Source: Fusibacillus kribbianus (GTDB taxonomy: Bacteria > Bacillota > Clostridia > Lachnospirales > Lachnospiraceae). Taken from it: a DNA stretch of 64,000 nt. This document shows positions 35,318 through 42,505 of this stretch, piece after piece (within the stretch, counting starts at the first letter, position 1; the number at the start of each line of letters is the position of its first letter). The stretch lies in contig NZ_JASGBQ010000007.1 in assembly GCF_030053595.1 (NCBI RefSeq), positions 1 to 64,000 on the forward strand, written 5' to 3'. The position numbers were made by a program, and so were the translations under genes. The notes beneath the pieces are model-generated. The model had not been told where the DNA came from. It saw only the letters and a program-made list of their open reading frames with translations, and searched no databases.

Positions 35318-36250
35318 ATGCCCGTTAATATATTCGGTGAGCTGGATGAAAACGGCCGGGAGATCATAAACCGCAGGGCGGGAGAATTTCCGGCGATCAT
35401 CTGCAATGACGATCTGACCTTTGATCCGGTTCCCTGGCATTGGCACGATGAACTGGAAATCAATGTGGTAAAAAAAGGAAAAATCCTGTTCAAAGCAGGG
35501 AAAAAAGAAATTCTCCTTTCAGAAGGAGAAGGATATTTTGTCAATGGAGGAGTTCTCCACGCAGGAGAGAGAGGAGACGGGACAGAAACGGATCCATGTC
35601 TTCTCCGGGCAGTGGTTTTCCATCCGCAGCTGGTGGGAGGAACCATGGACAGTGTTTTCTGGCAGAAATATCTGCTGCCGCTTCTGACCAGCCGGACCTT
35701 GCAGGGAATGGTGCTTTCTCCTCAGGTGGAATGGCAGAGAGAGGCGATAGAAGCCTCCCTGCAGGCTTGGCGGGCAATCAACGAGAAGCCCGATGGCTAT
35801 GAATTTACGGCGAGAGAGCAGCTTTCCCGTCTTGTGTATCTTGTGACCGCCCACCGGCCGACAGCAGAAACTGCGTCCACAGAAAAAGTATTCAGGGATA
35901 ACCGGCGGATCAAGGCAATGCTGCAGCACATTGAGACTCATTTCGGTGAGGAGCTTTCCATGGGGGAGATTGCAGTCAGTGCCGGAATCAGCGAAAGCGA
36001 ATGCCTGCGCTGTTTTCGTTCGGTGCTGAACGTGACGCCGATCCAGTATCTGAAGAAGTATCGGATCGGCCGCGCCGCCGGGCTTCTGACTTCCACGGAT
36101 GCCAGGATTTCGGACATTGCCGTCCGGTGCGGCTTCCAGGAGATGAGCTATTTTGCAAAGGTGTTTAAGGAATTGTACGGGAAGACTCCGTCGGCATACC
36201 GGAGGGAGCTGGCAGGGGAACAGGATTGTACCGAAGGAAAAGGGGAATAA
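35318..36250 (+). CDS. AraC-type transcription regulator with cupin sensor domain
   Basis: This is a 310-residue regulator. The N-terminal cupin-like sensor (WHWHDELEINVVKKGKILFKAGKKEILLSEGEGYFVNGGVLHAG) is followed by two C-terminal HTH units: EELSMGEIAVSAGISESECLRCFRSVLNVTPIQYLKKYRI and ISDIAVRCGFQEMSYFAKVFKELYGKTPSAYR. The sensor should bind a small molecule, possibly a sugar. It is divergent from the broken MFS gene, which was probably its target. ybaK starts four bases after its stop. Confidence 0.87.
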   Translation: MPVNIFGELDENGREIINRRAGEFPAIICNDDLTFDPVPWHWHDELEINVVKKGKILFKAGKKEILLSEGEGYFVNGGVLHAGERGDGTETDPCLLRAVVFHPQLVGGTMDSVFWQKYLLPLLTSRTLQGMVLSPQVEWQREAIEASLQAWRAINEKPDGYEFTAREQLSRLVYLVTAHRPTAETASTEKVFRDNRRIKAMLQHIETHFGEELSMGEIAVSAGISESECLRCFRSVLNVTPIQYLKKYRIGRAAGLLTSTDARISDIAVRCGFQEMSYFAKVFKELYGKTPSAYRRELAGEQDCTEGKGE

Positions 36251-36254
36251 GGAT

Positions 36255-36740
36255 ATGACAGAAAAATCGGTAAAAACAAATGCAATGCGTCTTTTGGAGA
36301 CAGCGGGGATTCCTTACCGCACCGCCGAATATGAGGTGGATGAAAACGATCTGAGCGGCGCCCATGTGGTGGAACTTCTGGGGCTCGACAAGGATATGGT
36401 GTTCAAAACCCTTGTGGCAAGGGGAAAGAAACGTGGTATCCTGGTATTCTGTATTCCCGTCTGTGAGGAACTGGATTTAAAGAAGGCTGCGGTGGTGGCA
36501 GGAGACAAGCAGGTGGAAATGATCCACGTCAGGGAGCTTTTGGGGCTGACCGGCTATATCCGCGGCGGCTGTTCTCCCATTGGAATGAAAAAGAAGTATC
36601 CTACTTATATAGAAGAAACAGCGCAGCTTTTTGACGAGATCGGGATCAGCGCAGGGGTGAGGGGCTGCCAGATCTTTGCTGATCCGGAGAAGCTGGCCGG
36701 ATATCTGGAGGCGGAATTCTGCAGTCTGGTGAAAGAATAG
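36255..36740 (+). CDS. ybaK: Cys-tRNA(Pro)/Cys-tRNA(Cys) deacylase, YbaK/EbsC family
   Basis: This is a 161-residue trans-editing enzyme. The family pattern is clear: TNAMRLLETAGIPYRTAEYEVDE, GLDKDMVFKTLVARGKK, and GYIRGGCSPIGMKKKYPTYI with the catalytic Lys of the FKTLV strand. It removes cysteine wrongly loaded onto tRNA-Pro. The start at 36255 lies a few bases after the AraC stop; the two are probably transcribed together. Confidence 0.9.
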   Translation: MTEKSVKTNAMRLLETAGIPYRTAEYEVDENDLSGAHVVELLGLDKDMVFKTLVARGKKRGILVFCIPVCEELDLKKAAVVAGDKQVEMIHVRELLGLTGYIRGGCSPIGMKKKYPTYIEETAQLFDEIGISAGVRGCQIFADPEKLAGYLEAEFCSLVKE

Positions 36741-36762
36741 GGAAAAAGGACTGAAAACCGGG

Positions 36763-36791
36763 GTGACAAATGAAAAACCCTGTGATATGAT
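36763..36791 (+). promoter_or_regulatory. Promoter for thrC
   Basis: GTGACA (36763-36768) and TATGAT (36786-36791) are 17 bases apart, 54 bases before the thrC start. Confidence 0.5.
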
Positions 36792-36844
36792 GAAACGTGA
36801 TATGAAAATATGTCAGTTTTTGACTACAGAGAGAGGAAAATCAA

Positions 36845-38341
36845 ATGGCTGAATTATTATATGAAAGCACAAGAGGGGCAGGCGGCAAGGTGACTGCTTC
36901 CCAGGCAATTTTAAAGGGACTGGCTGAGGACGGAGGGCTTTTTGTACCTGAAACCATTCCGGCTCTCCCCATGAGTCTCAGGGAGCTTTCTCAGCTTTCC
37001 TATCAGGATACGGCATTTGCTGTGATGAAGCAGTTCCTGACAGATTTTACTGATGAGGAACTTCGTTCCTGCATTACAAATGCATATGACGAAAAATTTG
37101 ATACGAAGGAAATCGCACCGTTAAAAGAAGCAGATGGTTCCTATTATCTGGAGCTGTTCCACGGCTCTACCATTGCTTTCAAGGACATGGCTCTTTCCAT
37201 TCTGCCGTATCTGATGGTGACTTCCGCGAAAAAGAATCAGATCAAAAATGAGATCGTGATCCTGACTGCCACCTCCGGCGATACAGGAAAGGCGGCGCTG
37301 GCAGGCTTTGCCGATGTGCCCGGAACAAAGATCATCGTATTTTATCCCAAGGACGGTGTAAGCCCCATCCAGAAAAAACAGATGGTGACCCAGAAGGGAG
37401 CCAACACCTTTGTGGTGGGAATCCATGGAAATTTCGATGATGCTCAGAGCGGGGTAAAGGCCATGTTCGGGGACAAAGAGCTGGCAGCGGAGCTTGACAG
37501 CCACGGTTATCAGTTCTCCTCGGCCAACTCCATCAACATCGGACGGCTTGTTCCCCAGGTGGTCTATTACGTTTATGCGTACGGACAGCTTCTGAAAAAG
37601 GGAGTCATCACCGAAGGTGAGGAGATCAACGTGACTGTACCCACCGGAAATTTTGGAAATATTCTGGCAGCTTATTATGCCAAGCTCATGGGTCTGCCCA
37701 TCGGTAAGCTGATCTGCGCCTCTAACGAAAACAAAGTGCTTTTTGATTTCTTCCAGACAGGCGCTTACGACAGAAACAGAGAATTTCTTCTGACCAGCTC
37801 ACCGTCTATGGATATCCTCATTTCGAGCAATCTGGAGCGTCTTGTGTACCGGATTGCCGGAAGCGATGCAGGAAAGGATGCGGCTCTTATGAAATCCCTT
37901 TCCGAAACGGGACGCTACGAGATCACCGATGAGATGAGAGCACAGCTTTCTGATTTTTGCGGCGGCTTTGCAAGCGAGGAGGAGACTGCGAAAGAAATCA
38001 AAACGGTATACGAAAATACCGGCTATGTCATTGATACCCACACGGCTGTTGCTTCTTTTGTAGCCAGAAGCTATCGAAAAACATCCGGTGACAGAAAAAA
38101 GATGGTCATTGCTTCCACAGCAAGTCCCTATAAATTTACGAGAAGTGTCATGAAAGCCATTGACGCCAAATATGATGAAATGGAAGATTTTGCACTGGTT
38201 GATGTGCTGTCGGAGATTTCCGGCACAGCGGTACCTGCAGCCATCGAGGAGATCCGCACAGCGCCCGTGCTTCATAAGACTGTCTGCGAGACGGCTGAGA
38301 TGAAGAATACGGTAAAAGCCTTCCTTGGAATCGAAGCATAA
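36845..38341 (+). CDS. thrC: Threonine synthase
   Basis: This is a 498-residue PLP enzyme that turns O-phosphohomoserine into threonine. The PLP Lys is in LFHGSTIAFKDMALS, the phosphate-binding loop in TATSGDTGKAALAGFADVPG, and SSANSINIGRLVPQVVYYVYAYGQL is typical of the long (E. coli/yeast-like) ThrC class. It stands alone. The substrate could come from a homoserine kinase or from ThrH (16890). Confidence 0.93.
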   Translation: MAELLYESTRGAGGKVTASQAILKGLAEDGGLFVPETIPALPMSLRELSQLSYQDTAFAVMKQFLTDFTDEELRSCITNAYDEKFDTKEIAPLKEADGSYYLELFHGSTIAFKDMALSILPYLMVTSAKKNQIKNEIVILTATSGDTGKAALAGFADVPGTKIIVFYPKDGVSPIQKKQMVTQKGANTFVVGIHGNFDDAQSGVKAMFGDKELAAELDSHGYQFSSANSINIGRLVPQVVYYVYAYGQLLKKGVITEGEEINVTVPTGNFGNILAAYYAKLMGLPIGKLICASNENKVLFDFFQTGAYDRNREFLLTSSPSMDILISSNLERLVYRIAGSDAGKDAALMKSLSETGRYEITDEMRAQLSDFCGGFASEEETAKEIKTVYENTGYVIDTHTAVASFVARSYRKTSGDRKKMVIASTASPYKFTRSVMKAIDAKYDEMEDFALVDVLSEISGTAVPAAIEEIRTAPVLHKTVCETAEMKNTVKAFLGIEA

Positions 38342-38448
38342 GAAAATTGTCATATTTTGTTAAGTGTATCTTTAAAAATATGTGCTATAGTATTGATACA
38401 GAGTGAGGCGCTTGCGGCGCAAATATAATTTTGAAAGAGGATGAAAGC

Positions 38449-40305
38449 ATGTCACAGGAGGGGAAGGATGAGAGAAAGCTGGAATATATCCAGCTTTCCC
38501 ACAGATCCAGAAATAATTCTCAGACTGGGGCCGGCCGCAGGGCGGCAGGCAGCCAGTCTGGCAGAAACGGTGCTTCAGAGGATATGACTGCCAGAAGGCG
38601 TCCGGCATCCGGTCAGCGTCCGGCATCCGGTCAGCGTCCGGCATCCGGTCAGCATCCGGCATCTAGTCAGCGTCCGGTATCCGGTCAGCGTTCGGCATCG
38701 GTGCAGCGTCCGGTATCCGGTCAGCGTTCCGTGCAGGGTCAGCACACGGCAGGAGCTCAGAGAAGTCAGGCTGTTTCCGGCTGGGAGCAGGAAAAGCGCC
38801 GGATGAGGGAAGAACGTCTCAAAAAGAAAAAGAGAATGAAAATTATGATCGCAGTTCTGCTGGTTATTCTGGCAGTGCTGGTTGTGGTGGCAGTCTGGAT
38901 GCTGCGGAGCGGTTCGGAAAAAGAAAACAAACCGGCAGACGCTTCTGCCGGGGCCAATGAGTCCGGTTCCGTTTCAACGGCCAAGCTTACCGAACAGGAT
39001 TTTCAGTTTACGGTGCCGGCCGATCAAAAGGAGCTGGGTACGGTTCAGGAAAAGAAGGAAATCGCAGATTATGAGGGGTATATTCTTCATTATCCGGCCA
39101 TAGGAAATGAAACCATTGATGCTGCGGTTGCTCAGCGTGCAGACGATATCATTTCTTTATTTAAGAACCAGGTTCAGAGCCTGCGCACCGACGGAAGGAC
39201 CAGGATGCTCATGACCGTGGATTATGAGATCTATCAGACCGATGAGGCGCTCGTCTCCGTGAAATTTAATATTCATCGGGAGCTTCCTCAGGAAAATCTG
39301 TCCGGGGACAGTGTGGAAACGTATACATACCGCCTCTCTGACGGAGCGGAGATATCTCTTTCCGACGTGATGAAGGAGGGGTATCTGGAGCTTCTGGCAC
39401 AGAAAACGGAAGAATTCGCGGGAAACCAGACCGGTACTCTGAAGACGGGTGCTGCTGCGGCAGCAGATGTGAATTTCCAGTATTATACCTGGAATGAGGA
39501 TGGTCTTACCCTGTATTTCCCCGGAAAGACCCTGATCGAGGAGACGGTAGAGCTTCTTTCTTTTACCATCCCCATGGATGAGGTTCGGGATTACCTGACT
39601 TTGGATCTGGGAGGCGAGCAGGCTGCGCAGGGAACAGTGACTTCCGGAGTGGATCCTGCAAAGCCCATGGTATGCCTTACCTTTGATGACGGTCCGAAGG
39701 CATCAACCACACCGGAGCTTCTCGATATTTTAGAGGCTAACGATGCCAGGGCAACATTTTTCGTTGTGGGCTCTTCTTTGAAGTCGGATTCTGCTGAGCA
39801 GATCGTGAAAAGAGCCGTCTCTCTTGGCTGCCAGATCGGAAACCATACCCTGGAGCATAAAAACTTCAAGGATATTTCTGACGATGAGATCACCCGTCAG
39901 ATCGATGGGGTCAATGAGATCCTGGAGGGATGGGGGCTGTCTGCCTGCGGAACGGTCCGTCCTCCTTACGGCGGATGGAACAACCACGTGATTGCCTACG
40001 TGACGGATTATCCTTTTGCACGGTGGAATGTGGATACGGAGGACTGGAAGACGAGAGACGCTGAAGCTACCATTAACACAGTCCTTTACGACGAGGATCT
40101 GAAGGCGGCCGATGGCGACATCATCCTGATGCACGATATCCATCCGGAAACCATTGAAGCCTGCAGAACGATCATACCGGAGCTCAAAGCCAGAGGTTTC
40201 CAGCTAGTGACCATGGAAGAAATGTTTGCCGCTAAAGGGATTCCCTATGAGGGAGGTCACGTTTATTATTCCAGCGGCGACATCCGAACAGATTTTGGTT
40301 CATAA
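38449..40305 (+). CDS. Polysaccharide deacetylase with repeat tail and DUF3298-like domain
   Basis: This 618-residue envelope enzyme has four parts. Residues about 1-110 are a cytoplasmic Arg/Pro/Ser/Gln-rich tail with six-residue RPASGQ-type repeats. A charged segment and one TM helix (about 131-151) follow. An outer domain (about 185-385, DUF3298/RsiV-like by its ISLSDVMKEGYLELLAQ and YFPGKTLIEETVELLSFTIPM segments) comes next. The last 215 residues are a NodB deacetylase with TFDDGP, the metal His pair in GNHTLEH, RPPYGGWN, and LMHDIH. It probably deacetylates peptidoglycan. The start is the ATG at 38449, eight bases after GAGG. Confidence 0.85.
   Translation: MSQEGKDERKLEYIQLSHRSRNNSQTGAGRRAAGSQSGRNGASEDMTARRRPASGQRPASGQRPASGQHPASSQRPVSGQRSASVQRPVSGQRSVQGQHTAGAQRSQAVSGWEQEKRRMREERLKKKKRMKIMIAVLLVILAVLVVVAVWMLRSGSEKENKPADASAGANESGSVSTAKLTEQDFQFTVPADQKELGTVQEKKEIADYEGYILHYPAIGNETIDAAVAQRADDIISLFKNQVQSLRTDGRTRMLMTVDYEIYQTDEALVSVKFNIHRELPQENLSGDSVETYTYRLSDGAEISLSDVMKEGYLELLAQKTEEFAGNQTGTLKTGAAAAADVNFQYYTWNEDGLTLYFPGKTLIEETVELLSFTIPMDEVRDYLTLDLGGEQAAQGTVTSGVDPAKPMVCLTFDDGPKASTTPELLDILEANDARATFFVVGSSLKSDSAEQIVKRAVSLGCQIGNHTLEHKNFKDISDDEITRQIDGVNEILEGWGLSACGTVRPPYGGWNNHVIAYVTDYPFARWNVDTEDWKTRDAEATINTVLYDEDLKAADGDIILMHDIHPETIEACRTIIPELKARGFQLVTMEEMFAAKGIPYEGGHVYYSSGDIRTDFGS
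38599..38742 (+). repeat. Tandem 18-base coding repeat (eight units)
   Basis: Eight head-to-tail units of CGTCCGGCATCCGGTCAG type encode RPASGQ-like hexapeptides in the cytoplasmic tail of the deacetylase. Units 1-3 are identical, units 4-8 vary. Three identical units suggest recent slippage. Confidence 0.85.
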
Positions 40306-40313
40306 ATGATACA

Positions 40314-40370
40314 AACAGCCGTCTTGTGTTTCTGGTCGACATAACCGGAAATGCAGGACGGCTGTTTTGG
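40314..40370 (+). terminator. Terminator after the deacetylase gene
   Basis: AACAGCCGTC pairs with GACGGCTGTT across a loop of about 35 bases, which contains a short CGG/CCG stem, and is followed by TTTT. Confidence 0.65.
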
Positions 40371-40516
40371 TGGAGAAGAATGGAATTATAAATAGAAAAA
40401 TGTATATGGAATAGAGGCTTTGATGCATGATGTGCCATTACATTTGCGGCCTGATCACAAAATATCTGGAAAATTCATGGTGATTGTGCTACCATTATGA
40501 TAAATAAGGAGGTTTT

Positions 40517-41218
40517 ATGGGTGAGAGAATTCTGATTGTGGAGGACGAGCCCTCAGTTCGTGAAGGCTTGATCGAAGCACTTGCCTGGGAGGGCTATGAG
40601 CCCTGCGGCGTGGAAACCGGTGAGGAGGCATTGGAAAAATTTCAGGGAGAGAAATGGGATCTGTGCATCCTGGATGTGAAGCTGCCGGGAGAGAGCGGAT
40701 TTGAGGTGTGCAGAAAATTGCGGGAGCATTGGCAGACTCCTATTCTTTTTTTAACGGCTTTTTCTGACGAGGCGAATACTGTGCGGGGATTGGAGCTGGG
40801 CGGAGATGATTATGTAGCGAAACCGTTCCGGTTGAAAGAGCTTTTGTCACGGGTCAGATCCCTGATCCGGAGGGCACGGATGGGACAGGAAACGGAAGAA
40901 GGAAAGTATCTTACCAGCGGTGCCTTCAGCCTGAATTTAAAAAGCAGAAAGATAGAACAGAATGGTGAAGAATTGATTTTCACACCGAAGGAATGCCAGA
41001 TGGTCTATCTGCTCATGAATGCTTGGCCGGATAAGGTGAGCCGGCAGGAGCTTGTGGAGGTGGTCTGGGATAAGAACGGAAAATATATCGAGGACAATAC
41101 CATTCGTGTCCACGTGAGCAGACTGCGGGAAAAGCTTGGTACCTTTGAGGGTAAAACCTATCTGGAGACAGTGCGGGGTGTGGGCTACCGCTGGAATCTG
41201 CCTGTGAAACGGCAGTGA
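40517..41218 (+). CDS. Response regulator, OmpR/PhoB family
   Basis: This is a 233-residue regulator. The receiver has the phospho-acceptor D53 (LCILDVKLPG), acidic D10-E11, and K near 104 (DDYVAKPF). The C-terminal winged helix includes FTPKECQMVYLLMNAWPDKVSRQELVEVVW and DNTIRVHVSRLREKLG. It begins an operon with the histidine kinase, an FtsX permease and an ATPase. Such operons typically respond to envelope-active peptides or envelope stress. Confidence 0.9.
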   Translation: MGERILIVEDEPSVREGLIEALAWEGYEPCGVETGEEALEKFQGEKWDLCILDVKLPGESGFEVCRKLREHWQTPILFLTAFSDEANTVRGLELGGDDYVAKPFRLKELLSRVRSLIRRARMGQETEEGKYLTSGAFSLNLKSRKIEQNGEELIFTPKECQMVYLLMNAWPDKVSRQELVEVVWDKNGKYIEDNTIRVHVSRLREKLGTFEGKTYLETVRGVGYRWNLPVKRQ

Positions 41219-41228
41219 GGAGGTTTTC

Positions 41229-42377
41229 ATGGGAGAGGGAAAATATCGGGAAGAGAAAGCATTGGAAAGAGGATTCCTGCTTTTGGCAGTGTTGGTGATG
41301 GGAGCGTGGGTACTGGCTCTGTGGCTCAGTTTTCGATCAGAACGGAACAGAATTCTGGATGTTCTGACAACGTTATACGGAAGAACGGATGCCGCCCGTT
41401 TTTCCGCTCTTCTTGACGGGACGGCCCACAATCGGATCTGGCTTCTGGGCCTTTTTCCCATGGGGGCTCTCCTGGGCTTCTATCTTTATGGAAAAAAGTG
41501 GCTGATGAGACTGGAAAAGGAAATCAGCAGATTCAGTTTCTGCCTGGAGCAGCTGACTGCGGGAAAGGACGTGGCTCTGGCTCAGTGGAAAGAAGGGCTG
41601 TTATCCTCGTTGTCCAATCAGGTGGAGCTTCTGTATCGGAGAAATTGTCATATGATCGCTCTTGTCCAGGAGGAAAAGGAGAAAATATGCCGTTTTATGG
41701 AAAATATGGTTCATCAGATGAAGACACCGATGACGGCGCTCTGTCTGGATCTGGATCTTCTGGAGGGAAAGCTTGAAGGGCAGGAGGCAGCGCTGGGGAA
41801 GATACAAAATTGCCAGGAACAGTGTACCAGACTGAAGGATACCATAGATGAATTTCTGCTTTCCAGTCGGTTTTCGGCAGGAAAAGTGGCAGTGATTCCT
41901 GCACCGGCAGACATTGATGTGATGGTCGAGGGAGTCCGCAAAGAGCTTTCTTCTTTATTGGAAAAGCGAAAGATAAGTGTTTCCTATGACTCTCAGTCGA
42001 GAAAGCCATTGTTCTGTGACAGCGGCTGGATGAAGACGGCCATAGCAAATCTGGTAAAAAATTCTGTTGAATCTATGAGAGCGGGAGGAACGATCCATCT
42101 TCGACATTGGGATGAGGATCGGTGGAAGTATCTGGAGCTTACGGATGAAGGAGGCGGGTTTTCGGAGGAGGCCGGAAACAGGATCTTTGAGCGGTTTTAT
42201 ACGGGAAGGGCAGACAAAGGCGGTACCGGTTTGGGCCTTTCCATCGTAAAAGAGGTCGTGGAGGCCACTCATGGAACGATCTGTGCCTCTGCATTAGAGA
42301 AAGAAGGAAAAAGAATCGGAACCAGATTTTTAATGAAATTCAGAATACTGGACGGTCCGGATGCCTACGAAGGCTGA
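41229..42377 (+). CDS. Sensor histidine kinase
   Basis: This is a 382-residue membrane kinase. It has two TM helices (about 14-33 and 69-87) with a small 35-residue outer loop. A dimerisation helix carries the phospho-acceptor His in NMVHQMKTPMTALCLDLDLLEG. The ATPase domain has N, G1 and G2 motifs (IANLVKNSVESM, LTDEGGGFSEEAG, TGLGLSIVKEVVEATHG). The short outer loop suggests sensing through a partner, likely the FtsX permease. It begins ten bases after the response regulator stop. Confidence 0.88.
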   Translation: MGEGKYREEKALERGFLLLAVLVMGAWVLALWLSFRSERNRILDVLTTLYGRTDAARFSALLDGTAHNRIWLLGLFPMGALLGFYLYGKKWLMRLEKEISRFSFCLEQLTAGKDVALAQWKEGLLSSLSNQVELLYRRNCHMIALVQEEKEKICRFMENMVHQMKTPMTALCLDLDLLEGKLEGQEAALGKIQNCQEQCTRLKDTIDEFLLSSRFSAGKVAVIPAPADIDVMVEGVRKELSSLLEKRKISVSYDSQSRKPLFCDSGWMKTAIANLVKNSVESMRAGGTIHLRHWDEDRWKYLELTDEGGGFSEEAGNRIFERFYTGRADKGGTGLGLSIVKEVVEATHGTICASALEKEGKRIGTRFLMKFRILDGPDAYEG

Positions 42378-42417
42378 GCGCGTTCTTCGTCTCTTATGAA
42401 AAAGCTTACGAAAACGT

Positions 42418-42482
42418 CACGTGTAAATGGAAAACGTATGTGTTACCATTAAGGCAGATACAGAGAGTACATTTACACGTGA
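42418..42482. promoter_or_regulatory. Long inverted repeat before the FtsX permease gene
   Basis: CACGTGTAAATG (42418-42429) is a perfect inverted repeat of CATTTACACGTG (42470-42481), followed by ATTTTTATT. AAAACGT occurs twice in the left part (42411 and 42431), and TTACG-N9-CGTGTAA is a second dyad. The site could be an operator for the upstream response regulator or an RNA hairpin that controls read-through into the permease gene. Confidence 0.45.
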
Positions 42483-42505
42483 TTTTTATTGGGGGGAGGA
42501 GCAGC

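Noticed and set aside
38599-38742. Possible CRISPR array
   Set aside because: The 18-base units are directly joined without spacers, stay in frame, and encode a repeat peptide.
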